This document shows positions 1 through 8,158 of a stretch of 64,000 nucleotides of DNA, piece after piece; the stretch's first letter is position 1; the number at the start of each line of letters is the position of its first letter. This stretch comes from Virgibacillus_O sediminis. Lineage in GTDB: Bacteria; Bacillota; Bacilli; Bacillales; Amphibacillaceae. The position numbers were made by a program, and so were the translations under genes. The DNA is taken from NCBI RefSeq assembly GCF_042643265.1, contig NZ_JBHRRZ010000005.1:1-64000 (forward strand), written 5' to 3'. The notes beneath the pieces are model-generated. The model did not search any database and was not told where the DNA came from. It worked only from the letters and a program-made list of their open reading frames with translations.

Positions 1-75
1 TGAGGTTGATAGGTTCGAGGTGGAAGCGTGGTGACACGTGGAGCTGACGAATACTAATCGATCGAGGACTTAACT
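1..75 (+). rRNA. 23S ribosomal RNA, 3' end (partial)
   Basis: The first 75 bases match the conserved 3' terminus of Bacillales 23S rRNA, ending GACGAATACTAATCGATCGA then GGACTTAAC. The rest of the gene lies left of the window. The 5S gene follows after a spacer of about 75 bases, so this is the tail of a 16S-23S-5S operon. Confidence 0.95.
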
Positions 76-150
76 ACATTCTTTACCATGTCACGGTATT
101 TACTCTTATTTAGTTTTCAGGGTGCAAGTCAAACCCTATAATGCAAGTTG

Positions 151-266
151 TCTGGTGGCGATGGCGGAGAGGCCACACCTGTTCCCATGCCGAACACAGA
201 AGTTAAGCTCTCCAGCGCCGATGGTAGTTGGGACTTTGTCCCTGCAAGAGTAGGACGCTGCCAGGC
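151..266 (+). rRNA. rrf: 5S ribosomal RNA
   Basis: This is a typical Gram-positive 5S rRNA of about 116 bases. It starts TCTGGTGGCGATGGCGGAGA, contains the conserved CCATGCCGAACACAGAAGTT block, and ends GGACGCTGCCAGGC, which pairs with the 5' end. No tRNA genes follow; a terminator comes about ten bases later. Confidence 0.97.
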
Positions 267-275
267 AAAGCAGAC

Positions 276-309
276 CCCGGGAAGTGATTTTTCGCTTCCC
301 GGGTTTTTT
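276..309 (+). terminator. rRNA operon terminator
   Basis: A nine-base-pair GC-rich stem (CCCGGGAAG, 276-284, with CTTCCCGGG, 295-303) is followed by six T. Its right arm reappears just after the ambiguous base at 3403. Confidence 0.9.
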
Positions 310-358
310 GGTGTAAAATTTTGTTGGGGTTTCCAAAAACTTAAGCATAAAAAAACAC

Positions 359-816
359 GTAGACTCCTATATCCTTTACACGCATATGTATTCTAACATG
401 AAATTACCTGGTATTGAAGAAACAAGGATCTTGAAGATGAAACATCGCGTTTTATTACATCATCAATTCAAATCAAATGGCATTTCATTAGGATAAAGGG
501 GTAGGAGTTTAACTCCCACCCCAACTTTGACTTAGAACCTAAGAAAATACAGACTTCTCTACCCTTTACACTTGAATGATGAAAAACAATAAAGAAGAGA
601 AGATCATACACATGTATACCATGAAAAAAAGAGGCCTACCTCTCTATATCTAAAGCGTAAGAAGAGTCAAATCTGCTTGGATTACTGGAAGAAAATATAA
701 TTTGACATTTAAAAGCAGACAAGTACATGGAATCGCGTGTATGTACCATTAGAGTAAAATGTAAATAGGCCCGGCATTTATTAGAAGCAAGGGGCAGGTA
801 TTGAGTTCCCGCCCCT
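359..816. repeat. Two diverged tandem copies of a hairpin-ended element; no gene in 310-830
   Basis: The 520 bases between the rRNA terminator and aprX hold no credible gene. Two segments (359-522 and 549-816) start alike (AGACTcCTaTAtCCTTTACAC and AGACTtCTcTAcCCTTTACAC). Both end alike in GGCATTT, ATTAG and a hairpin GGGGnAGG...CCCnCCCC (498-522 and 789-816). The middles have diverged in sequence and length. It looks like an old duplication of an intergenic element of unknown function. Confidence 0.5.
789..816 (-). terminator. Possible terminator of the aprX-like gene
   Basis: The inverted repeat AAGGGGC...GCCCCTT lies 15 bases past the stop codon of the minus-strand protease. The T tract on that strand is poor, so termination is inferred from position and stem only. 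Confidence 0.4.
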
Positions 817-830
817 TACTATTCAATTGG

Positions 831-2132
831 CTAAATTTTTGTAATCCCCATTTTCCAACTTCGATAGTCTTCAGCCATTTTCACAGCGCTTACTGCATCT
901 AGATATCCCCATGTATCATTAAGAGTTGGACGTGCCGTGGCCTTCAGGATGCTTTTTATATCATTTGGACTAAGAGCCTGGTTGGCTTCTAGCATAAGTG
1001 CTATAACCCCGGCACAAATCGGGGTGGCCATTGAAGTACCTGACATTTGAATATACCCCTCATCGATTACTTGTTCAGGAAGTTGTTTTTCCACAGCGGA
1101 GCCAGGTGCCAACAGGGAAATGATATTGCTCCCTGGTGAATAGATATCCGGCTTAATGAAAGAATCGATCGTTGGGCCGCGGCTCGAATATTCGGCAATT
1201 ACATCATCTTCTCTATCAAGAGTATCCTGGTCATCTGCTGAACCGACTGTCAAGACGAATGGATTAATGGCCGGTGTACTAATTGTCGAGGATTGAGGGC
1301 CACTGTTCCCCGCTGCCGCACATACAACAATCCCTTTGTGCCAAGCTTCTTGAACAGTCAGTGATAGGGGATCGTCACGAAAAGATTCATAAGCTGGGGC
1401 ACCAAGAGAAAGAGAAATAATACGTATATTGTATTCCTCTTTATGTTCGATGCACCATTCAATTCCTTCCATAATAGTGGATAGTCTCCCACCACCATCC
1501 TTGTCTAAAGCTTTAATACCTACAATAGAAGCTTCTGGAGCAGGGGAGACATATTCTCCTCCCGATAAATGGCCATTACCGGCAGCATCCCCAGCACAGT
1601 GAGTCCCATGGCCATTGTCATCATAAGGTTCTTTTTTATCTCCCACCAGGTCTTTAAAAGCTACAATCCGATTAGCAGGGTTCGTCAGGTCCTCATGGGG
1701 ATATACCCCCGTATCAATGACTGCAATTGTTATATCTTTTCCCGTCAGCTGCAGATTTTTCCTCACATGGTCAGCACCTATATGGTGAGAGGCAACATCC
1801 AGAAATGCAGATACCCTGCGGTCATAGAATATACGGTCTACTGATTCATCATCCTTAATTTGCTTGATGGTCGCTGGTGTTAAATAACCTCGCATGCCAT
1901 TGACTGAGGGAAGTTCTTTATCTAGTTTGTTGTGGGAAAGCCTATTGCAAGTCTGGAGAAGGTTAAATTTAGCTTCTGGCTTATAATCCTTTTTGAAATG
2001 GACGATTACAGGGATTTCATTATCGCTTGTCTCTTGCGGGTCAACTTTGCGGTTATCCTTTAGTTGTTCGATCAAACCAGGGTCGAGTTTTCGGCCGGCA
2101 TTCTCAAACCATAAACCGTTCTTTTTGCTCAT
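831..2132 (-). CDS. aprX: S8 family serine peptidase, AprX-like
   Basis: This is a subtilase of 433 residues, near the usual size of B. subtilis AprX. The catalytic triad is visible: Asp in IAVIDTGVYPHE (about residue 142), His in NGHGTHCAG (about 177) and Ser in SGTSMATPICAG (about 368). The oxyanion Asn is in AAAGNSGPQ. There is no signal peptide; the N-terminal 100 residues look like an inhibitor-type pro-region (VIVHFKKDYKPEAK). AprX enzymes act inside the cell, and the lack of a leader agrees. The start follows a clear AGAGGGGG ribosome binding site. The gene stands alone, opposite in direction to the rRNA genes on both sides. Confidence 0.9.
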   Translation of the reverse strand: MSKKNGLWFENAGRKLDPGLIEQLKDNRKVDPQETSDNEIPVIVHFKKDYKPEAKFNLLQTCNRLSHNKLDKELPSVNGMRGYLTPATIKQIKDDESVDRIFYDRRVSAFLDVASHHIGADHVRKNLQLTGKDITIAVIDTGVYPHEDLTNPANRIVAFKDLVGDKKEPYDDNGHGTHCAGDAAGNGHLSGGEYVSPAPEASIVGIKALDKDGGGRLSTIMEGIEWCIEHKEEYNIRIISLSLGAPAYESFRDDPLSLTVQEAWHKGIVVCAAAGNSGPQSSTISTPAINPFVLTVGSADDQDTLDREDDVIAEYSSRGPTIDSFIKPDIYSPGSNIISLLAPGSAVEKQLPEQVIDEGYIQMSGTSMATPICAGVIALMLEANQALSPNDIKSILKATARPTLNDTWGYLDAVSAVKMAEDYRSWKMGITKI

Positions 2133-3120
2133 CTAACTTCCCCCTCTAATTAAAGATTCAGAATAATTATATATATCATACCAACTCTTTTCCTTTGTCA
2201 CAATGAACCATCAGTACTAATTTAGGGGATTTGTGAATACAATGGCAGTTTTAATCTTTTTTCACAATTGGAGATTTTGAAGGGGAAATATTAGTGGGGA
2301 TATTTGCTGTGTTCACTTTAAATCATTTATCTATGCTTGGAAACCATAAATGTGTCAATTTAAATGGATCTGGTTACTGCTCGTAAAATAGTGGTAGGTG
2401 AAGGCCTTGAAGAGGTGGAACTAATTCGCAGTTCCCGTCTGTTTCTTGGAAGTGTATACATGTAAGTGAACACATTAAGGCGTCGTCCTTGATCTTTCTG
2501 TAATGATGAAGAGGATCCGGTTTCTCCTATGTTTGTACGCCTTGATCATGTAGGCCAGAATGACCTGTTTCATGAATCGGCATTGAACTTCTATAAATAT
2601 TTGGTTGAACAAAAAAGAATTAGCCAGGGCAATACGGATGCGTATTAGGAGTGAGGGACCCGATTAATTTCTTTTTGGTAGATGGGGGAGGGCTGCTGAT
2701 GACTTGTCCCCTTTCCTATAAGGAAATTAATCGAGATTAAATCAGATGTTTACCGTGCCGACATAACTAAAATACTTCGTGGTTGTAAGGGTAATTCTAG
2801 GCAAACAATATTATATGAAGAAACAGAAGTGACGGGAATAATTCTTCAAAGGAAATGATGGAAGAAACTCAGGTGTTTTAGAGTTGCTTTACGCTCTTCT
2901 GAAAGTTATCCGCCTAATTACTCTATGACACCAACCGCTGAAAAGCTTATATAAAGCATAGGACTATCTTCTTGGGGGAAATCTATTACATGCCCTTGAC
3001 TTTACGGGTTGATAATTGTATTATTGATTCTGCCCTTGAAAGGCGTTCATAGCGTAAAGGGAAAAAAGGATGAAATATGAATGATAGATTTCTGGTGATC
3101 CTTTTTGAATTTCTCCTGAC
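2133..3120. other. Intergenic region without an intact gene; possible decayed recombinase
   Basis: No intact gene with a ribosome binding site is visible on either strand. A short open stretch at 2493-2648 (plus) reads ...ESALNFYKYLVEQKRI. A second at about 2722-2860 reads ...ADITKILRGCKGNSRQTILY. These vaguely recall the core-binding and early catalytic segments of tyrosine recombinases, but stops and frame changes separate them. The resemblance is weak. The final 200 bases lead into the rRNA promoter region. Confidence 0.3.
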
Positions 3121-3135
3121 AACGCAAGAAAATAG

Positions 3136-3402
3136 TTGACCCTGAACTCTATCTGTGATATATTAATAGAGTCGCCATAAAGAAGGCGGACCGGAAAGTT
3201 TAACAGTGCAAACAACAAAATAAAAAAGTTATTGACATTAACTTTTCGTTATGATATATTAATCAGGTCGCTTCAAAAAACGACTAAAACACTTTGCTCT
3301 TTGAAAACTGAACAAAACAACCAGTATGTCAAGAAGAAACAACTCGTTTTTTCTTATAAACAAGCAGAAGCATTGCTTCTGCAAAAGCTAAGACATTCGG
3401 TA
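3136..3402 (+). promoter_or_regulatory. Tandem rRNA operon promoters P1 and P2 with 16S leader
   Basis: P1 has TTGACC (3136-3141), 17 bases, TATATT (3159-3164). P2 has TTGACA (3232-3237), 17 bases, TATATT (3255-3260). Both are near-consensus sigma-A promoters about 96 bases apart, as in Bacillus rrn operons. Downstream, 3290-3321 carries the conserved rrn leader block GCTCTTTGAAAACTGAACAA. A 19-base hairpin follows at 3364-3382. The leader should lead into 16S rRNA but meets an ambiguous base at 3403 instead. Confidence 0.85.
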
Positions 3403-3425
3403 NACTTCCCGGGGTCTTTTGGTTT
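3403..3425 (+). other. Ambiguous base and orphan right half of an rRNA terminator (likely assembly gap)
   Basis: The only 'n' in the window is base 3403. The bases after it, ACTTCCCGGGGTCTTTTGG, match the right arm and T tract of the terminator after the 5S gene at 295-310, with no left arm present. The simplest reading is that a 16S-23S-5S operon of roughly 5 kb is missing between the leader and this point. Confidence 0.75.
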
Positions 3426-3515
3426 GAAATGCGTTAATAAATACAGACAGAATATACCTTTCATATTTAGACCTAATTAAAAGAAGAATACATATTGAAG
3501 GGGAGGGATTTTAAA

Positions 3516-3953
3516 ATGAACCAGCCATTACGTAATATCATGACATCCGAAGTTTTTACGGTAAATGAATCTCAATCAATTAGGGAAGCTGCTGCAATAA
3601 TGAGTGAACATAACATCGGCGCACTTCCTGTAGTAAATAATTCAGGGCAGATGACAGGGTTTATCACCGATCGTGACATAACTCTCCGTTCGACTGCACA
3701 GGGGGAAACTGCGGAGACGCCGGTATCCAAAGTCATGACTGCTCAGCAAATTGTACAGGGAACCCCTGACATGGATATTAGCCAAGCGGCGCAGTTGATG
3801 GCACAGCAGCAAATTCGCCGCCTTCCAGTAGTGGAGAATGGACAGATCGTAGGTATGGTTGCTCTTGGTGATTTGGCTACGGAACAAGAATTCGACGATG
3901 AGGCAGAAGAAGCGTTGTCCAGCATCTCTACACCGTCTGCTCCTCAGGAATAA
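3516..3953 (+). CDS. CBS domain protein
   Basis: This 145-residue protein consists almost entirely of two CBS motifs: about residues 8-62 (IMTSEVFTVNESQSIREAA ... GFITDRDI) and 72-128 (VMTAQQIVQGTPDMDISQAA ... GMVALGDLA). Paired CBS motifs form a Bateman module that binds adenine nucleotides; with no catalytic domain attached, a sensing role is likely but the target is unknown. It resembles B. subtilis YhcV. The ATG at 3516 follows GAAGGGGAGGG; an upstream TTG at 3495 overlaps that site and is rejected. It is probably monocistronic, with a terminator 20 bases after the stop. The acidic C-terminus fits a halophile. Confidence 0.85.
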   Translation: MNQPLRNIMTSEVFTVNESQSIREAAAIMSEHNIGALPVVNNSGQMTGFITDRDITLRSTAQGETAETPVSKVMTAQQIVQGTPDMDISQAAQLMAQQQIRRLPVVENGQIVGMVALGDLATEQEFDDEAEEALSSISTPSAPQE

Positions 3954-3973
3954 AGTATTTTATGCTATTCGAC

Positions 3974-4010
3974 AAAAGCTGTCCCCAGTTTATGGGGGCA
4001 GCTTTTTATT
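3974..4010 (+). terminator. Terminator after the CBS gene
   Basis: AGCTGTCCCC (3977-3986) pairs with GGGGGCAGCT (3993-4002), followed by a T-rich run. Confidence 0.85.
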
Positions 4011-4414
4011 TTTATTACACATATACATAGAAAGCATGGAATTCGGAGTTCATTATTTGCCTAAATTAAATGAGCAGTAAATACTAAATTATAATAGTAG
4101 AATCTTCCTATGTCTGCCAATACAATATTAAAAACAATGGTTACTATTATAAACACCTTTGAGTAATTCGAAAAACCAGCACTCATTAATTTTTTTACCG
4201 GCAATTCCAAATAAATTTAGCTAATTCTTTAAATTTCGGTTTATTTGGCATTAAACGCTAGTTATTTATAGCCTTTTCAAAATATAAGCGTCTAAGCCGA
4301 TTTGTACATGTTTAAATCCGCTAAATCGAGATTAATCCGTTTTGACGAATTAGAAAATTCCCTTTAACCTTTAATAGTACCGTGTTTTTAATAAATCTTT
4401 CCGGAGGTGGAAGC
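4011..4414 (+). promoter_or_regulatory. AT-rich upstream region of ectABC
   Basis: About 400 AT-rich bases without a gene. A possible -35 (TTGACG, 4342-4347) is followed by weak -10 candidates near 4363-4375 (TTTAAC or TTTAAT), so no promoter can be fixed with confidence. ect operons are osmotically induced, and the control is expected to act here. A good ribosome binding site, GGAGGTGG, lies at 4403-4410. Confidence 0.4.
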
Positions 4415-4975
4415 ATTAATAAGAACGCAACAATTGAACGGACGTCAGTGAAAGAGCTGGCGACAGACATTCATTTTCGTAAGCCAAATAAGGATGATGG
4501 GGCATCGGTCTGGGAACTGATCAGACATACTGGTGTTCTAGACCTTAACTCTTCCTACAGTTATCTGATGTGGTGTGAGATCTTCTCGGATACATCAGTG
4601 GTCGCTGAAAAGGATGGTCAAATTGTCGGTTTCATATCTGGGTATATTCGCCCGGATCAGCCGAATACATTGTTCATCTGGCAAGTGGCTGTTCATGAGG
4701 AAGGACGGGGCAGAGGTCTAGGAACAAAGATGCTGTTTAAACTATTGAACCGGGAAGCTTCCAAAGATGTTACATACGTGGAAGCAACTGTCTCACCATC
4801 AAATACTCCGTCCCAAAATCTTTTCAAAGGTCTTGCAAAAAAGCTGGACACTAATTATGAAATAGATGCGTATTTTACAGCTGATGATTTTCCAGGGGAA
4901 GGGCATGAAGATGAACCACTTTTCAAAATAGGGCCTTTTCAGGAAGAAAATAAAAATGTAAAGGGATTGATATAA
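4415..4975 (+). CDS. ectA: L-2,4-diaminobutyrate N-acetyltransferase
   Basis: EctA acetylates the gamma-amino group of L-2,4-diaminobutyrate, the second step of ectoine synthesis. The GNAT fold is visible, with the acetyl-CoA loop VAVHEEGRGRGLGTKML near residues 100-115, and the family opening FRKPNKDDGASVWELI is intact. The frame has no ATG, GTG or TTG at the expected place: GGAGGTGG (4403-4410) is followed by ATT AAT AAG at 4415. A GTG at 4382 would give 197 residues but lies upstream of that binding site. I set the start at the ATT, giving 186 residues, normal for the family. The stop overlaps the ectB start (TAATG). Confidence 0.88.
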   Translation: MNKNATIERTSVKELATDIHFRKPNKDDGASVWELIRHTGVLDLNSSYSYLMWCEIFSDTSVVAEKDGQIVGFISGYIRPDQPNTLFIWQVAVHEEGRGRGLGTKMLFKLLNREASKDVTYVEATVSPSNTPSQNLFKGLAKKLDTNYEIDAYFTADDFPGEGHEDEPLFKIGPFQEENKNVKGLI

Positions 4976-6252
4976 TGACAACGGCAGTATTGAGCGATAA
5001 GAAAATGAAAACCTTTGAAGAAATAGAATCGGCAGTAAGAAGCTACAGCCGTGGCTGGCCGACCGTATTTGAAAAAGCAAAAGGATATAAGATGTGGGAT
5101 ACGGATGGAAATGAATATATTGATTTCTTTGCAGGTGCAGGTACCCTGAACTATGGGCATAATGATGACACTATGCAGGAAAAAATGATCGAATATATCA
5201 AGAATGATGGAATTATCCATAGCCTGGATATGGGAACAACTCCACGGAAAGAATTCCTTGAGCGTTATAAGGAAATAATCTTGGAGCCCCGCGATCTCGA
5301 CTATAAAATCATGTTTCCGGGACCAACTGGAACGAATACAGTGGAGAGCGCATTAAAGATTGCAAGGAAGGTAACAGGCCGTGATACAGTAATTAGTTTC
5401 ACCAACGCTTTCCATGGTATGACAATTGGGTCACTTTCCGTAACTGGAAACTCCTTTAAACGTCATGGGGCTGGTGTGCCGTTGCACCATTCCGTTTCCA
5501 TGCCTTTCGACGATTATGTGGATGGCCAGAATTCCATTGCATATCTAGAGCGTTTCTTGGAGGACAGTGGAAGTGGTGTTGCTCTTCCAGCAGCAATTAT
5601 TCTGGAAACTGTACAGGGCGAAGGCGGAATCAATGCGGCCAGTATGGAATGGCTGAAGGAAATTGAGAATATCTGCCGCCGTTGGGACATCCTCCTAATT
5701 GTCGATGATGTCCAAGCAGGAAATGGACGTACCGGCACATACTTCAGCTTTGAACCGGCTGGAATTAAACCGGATGTTGTCTGCCTGTCCAAATCCATCG
5801 GTGGTGTAGGTTTGCCAATGGCTATCACACTGATCAAGCCTGAATATGACCAGTGGGGACCAGGTGAGCATAACGGTACATTCCGTGGAAACAACCTGGC
5901 ATTCATTACAGCAACTGAAGCGCTGAAACGCTGGGAAACAAATGACTTTTCAAAAGAAATCCAAGAGAAAGCCCAGTTCCTGAGTGATTCTATAAAAGAA
6001 ATCATCAATAAGTATCCAGAATTAAATGGAGAAGCTCGCGGACGTGGACTGATGCAGGGTATTGCCATAGAAAAAGAAGATCTCGCAAATGAAATATGTG
6101 CAGAGGCATTTAATCGCGGTTTGATTGTGGAAACATCCGGACCTAGCGATGAAGTGGTGAAATTCCTTCCTCCGTTGATTATTGATAAGGAAGGTCTTGC
6201 AAAAGGGCTGAAAATTCTGGAAGAAAGCATCAAGGCAGCAATTTCTAAATAA
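4975..6252 (+). CDS. ectB: Diaminobutyrate--2-oxoglutarate transaminase
   Basis: EctB is the PLP-dependent class III aminotransferase that makes L-2,4-diaminobutyrate from aspartate semialdehyde and glutamate, the first step to ectoine. Its 425 residues are family length. Visible landmarks are the PLP phosphate-binding GPTGTNTVESALKIAR (about 117), the Asp of IVDDVQAGNGRTG (about 243) and the Schiff-base lysine in CLSKSIGG (about 273). The ATG overlaps the ectA stop by one base, so the two are translationally coupled. Codon use and direction match its neighbours. Confidence 0.97.
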   Translation: MTTAVLSDKKMKTFEEIESAVRSYSRGWPTVFEKAKGYKMWDTDGNEYIDFFAGAGTLNYGHNDDTMQEKMIEYIKNDGIIHSLDMGTTPRKEFLERYKEIILEPRDLDYKIMFPGPTGTNTVESALKIARKVTGRDTVISFTNAFHGMTIGSLSVTGNSFKRHGAGVPLHHSVSMPFDDYVDGQNSIAYLERFLEDSGSGVALPAAIILETVQGEGGINAASMEWLKEIENICRRWDILLIVDDVQAGNGRTGTYFSFEPAGIKPDVVCLSKSIGGVGLPMAITLIKPEYDQWGPGEHNGTFRGNNLAFITATEALKRWETNDFSKEIQEKAQFLSDSIKEIINKYPELNGEARGRGLMQGIAIEKEDLANEICAEAFNRGLIVETSGPSDEVVKFLPPLIIDKEGLAKGLKILEESIKAAISK

Positions 6253-6328
6253 TTTTTGTGATATATTTTTATTAATATATATAGAAACAAACAAAACAGA
6301 CTTTATAAATGGGAAAGGGGAATTCGAT

Positions 6329-6718
6329 ATGATCGTAAAATCCTTGGAAGATATTATTGGAACAGAAGACGAAACATCTGATGGCAATTGGACCAGCCGT
6401 CGTTTTATCCTGAATAAAGACGGTGTTGGTTTCAGTATGAATGATACTGTTATTGCAGCTGGTACAGAAAACTACTTCTGGTATAAAAACCATATTGAAG
6501 CAGTATACGTAATTGAAGGGGAAGGACAGATTGAAGAAGTGGAAAATGGCGGTAAAATGCATGATTTGAAGCCGGGTACACTTTACCTTCTGAATGACCA
6601 TGATAAACATAAAGTTCATGCAAAAACTCAATTGCGTATGGTTTGTGTCTTCAATCCGCCATTAGTCGGAACTGAAACACATAACGAAGAGGGATATTAC
6701 CCACTATTGACTGAATAG
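6329..6718 (+). CDS. ectC: L-ectoine synthase
   Basis: EctC closes N-gamma-acetyl-diaminobutyrate to ectoine, the final step. The 129 residues form a single cupin; VYVIEGEGQIEEVENGG and LNDHDKHKVHA carry the metal and substrate residues. It lies 76 bases after ectB, with its own GGGAAAGGGG binding site, and a strong terminator follows. No ectD (ectoine hydroxylase) is present here, so the locus makes ectoine rather than hydroxyectoine unless ectD lies elsewhere. Confidence 0.97.
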   Translation: MIVKSLEDIIGTEDETSDGNWTSRRFILNKDGVGFSMNDTVIAAGTENYFWYKNHIEAVYVIEGEGQIEEVENGGKMHDLKPGTLYLLNDHDKHKVHAKTQLRMVCVFNPPLVGTETHNEEGYYPLLTE

Positions 6719-6727
6719 TTTTGGGGG

Positions 6728-6763
6728 AAGGATAGGACTTTAATTTAGTCCTATCCTTTTTTG
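6728..6763 (+). terminator. ectABC terminator
   Basis: AAGGATAGGACT (6728-6739) pairs perfectly with AGTCCTATCCTT (6747-6758), followed by T residues. Confidence 0.93.
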
Positions 6764-6878
6764 ATTGCGTAAGAAATTATAAAAATCACGAAGCCTTCTC
6801 CCATTGGTAAGCGGGTCCGGAACTAGCTTCAGAGCCAAACGTCTATAAGTATTAAAATCATTTTTTCTGAAAAGTGTA

Positions 6879-6907
6879 TTGACTTAATGAATATGACGGT
6901 ATAAAAT
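6879..6907 (+). promoter_or_regulatory. Promoter of the cysH S-box transcript
   Basis: TTGACT (6879-6884), 17 bases, TAAAAT (6902-6907), lying about 35 bases before the riboswitch. Confidence 0.7.
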
Positions 6908-6942
6908 GACTAACAACAACCACTTAAACAATTTCAAAAATT

Positions 6943-7047
6943 CTTATCGAGAGAGGTGGAGGGAGAGGCCCTTTGAAATCTCGGCAGCAGATGGGGGAAC
7001 CAAACTGTGCCAATTCCAGCAGAGAGAAGTTGAATCTGCAAGATAAG
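6943..7047 (+). promoter_or_regulatory. SAM-I riboswitch (S-box)
   Basis: The S-box landmarks are all in order: P1 strand CTTATCGAGAGAGGTGGAGG, then GGCCCTTTGAAATCTCGGCA, TGTGCCAATTCCAGCAG, and the closing P1 strand GATAAG (7042-7047). An AAGAAGAG...CTCTTCTT hairpin follows at 7046-7083, the expected expression platform, although its T run is poor. cysH is a known S-box target in B. subtilis, so SAM is predicted to lower expression. Confidence 0.95.
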
Positions 7048-7146
7048 AAGAGAATCAGCAATATATCAGATTATCCTCTTCTTATTCTGGTAAGGAGAGG
7101 ATTTTTAGTTTTTGAGTGTAGAAGAATCCATATGGAGGGTTGATGA

Positions 7147-7872
7147 GTGAATAGTGAAGTAATTACTTATAATGATTTCAGTGGAGATCCCTTTAAGGAT
7201 TGGCAGCCGCAGGATGAAACGAAAGGTGCCTCTGAAGTGCTGCAATGGGCATATGATACCTATGGAGACGGTGTAACCTACGCATGCAGCTTTGGAGCCG
7301 AGGGGATGGTTTTGATCGACCTGATTTCCAAGGTGAAAAACGATGCAGAAATTGTTTTCCTTGATACGGACCTCCATTTTCAGGAGACATACGACCTCAT
7401 TGAAGAAGTGAAAGCGAAGTATCCAACATTGCGTATTCATATGAAGAAGCCTGACTTAACTTTGGAGGAGCAATCAGCAGAGCACGGCTCCGCATTATGG
7501 AAACGCCAGCCGGACCAATGCTGCTTCATTCGCAAAATCAAGCCTCTCGAAGATGCATTAAGCGGTGTCCCGGCATGGATTTCCGGTCTGCGCAGAGAGC
7601 AATCACCCAGCCGCAGCAAAACGGACTTTGTGAACAAGGATGATCGTTTTAAATCTATCAAGGTCTGCCCGCTCATTCATTGGACCTGGGATGATGTTTG
7701 GGAGTATATCCGGAGTAACGAACTTCCATATAATGAATTGCATGATAACGGCTATCCGAGCATTGGATGCATACCATGTACTTCACGTGTTTCCGATTCA
7801 GAAGATTCCCGTGCAGGAAGATGGGCTGGGTTCAATAAAACGGAATGTGGACTGCACACGACAGGAAAATAG
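7147..7872 (+). CDS. cysH: Phosphoadenylyl-/adenylyl-sulfate reductase
   Basis: CysH reduces activated sulfate to sulfite using thioredoxin. The 241 residues include the adenine nucleotide-binding core (ACSFGAEGMVLID, FLDTDLHFQET). Two cysteine pairs are present, Cys125-Cys126 and Cys208-x2-Cys211. This CC...CxxC signature ligates a [4Fe-4S] cluster and is typical of APS-type and Bacillus CysH enzymes that accept APS or PAPS. The usual redox Cys is in ECGLHTTGK at the end. It starts at GTG, seven bases after GGAGGG; the ATG at 7143 is out of frame. It is read from the S-box and separated from cysJ by 286 bases. Confidence 0.95.
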   Translation: MNSEVITYNDFSGDPFKDWQPQDETKGASEVLQWAYDTYGDGVTYACSFGAEGMVLIDLISKVKNDAEIVFLDTDLHFQETYDLIEEVKAKYPTLRIHMKKPDLTLEEQSAEHGSALWKRQPDQCCFIRKIKPLEDALSGVPAWISGLRREQSPSRSKTDFVNKDDRFKSIKVCPLIHWTWDDVWEYIRSNELPYNELHDNGYPSIGCIPCTSRVSDSEDSRAGRWAGFNKTECGLHTTGK

Positions 7873-8158
7873 CATTTAAAAACTTTTTTATTTTAATTTA
7901 AAACCCAGTATATTGCTAGTAATACCATACTTTATGATCAGGTGGGAATTTTGTATTTCCCGTCATACCAACTAAAAGGTGGTTCTTGATCATCAAGCAT
8001 AGAATGGATGCATCATATCTTAAACCCGAGTAATTCGGTTTGTATACCATGCATATTAATATGTTAGTACAGGAGCTGATTGCTTATGTAAAAAGACAAC
8101 TGGCAATTGATAAGCAATTAGCATAAAAAAATATATGTTTTTCGTGGGGTGAGTATCT

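Noticed and set aside
267..830. tRNA genes after the 5S gene
   Set aside because: No cloverleaf or TpsiC-like GGTTCGAATCC box is seen; the terminator follows the 5S gene directly.
3021..3480. Short frames over the rRNA promoter region
   Set aside because: They overlap the tandem rRNA promoters and leader, and one reads across the ambiguous base.
4382..4414. GTG at 4382 as the start of ectA
   Set aside because: No binding site precedes it, and it would place a consensus GGAGGTGG inside the gene; the extra residues do not look like EctA.
5514..6290. 258-codon frame on the minus strand
   Set aside because: It is the antisense shadow of ectB, a clear full-length gene, and its product is low-complexity Ser/Pro/Arg-rich.
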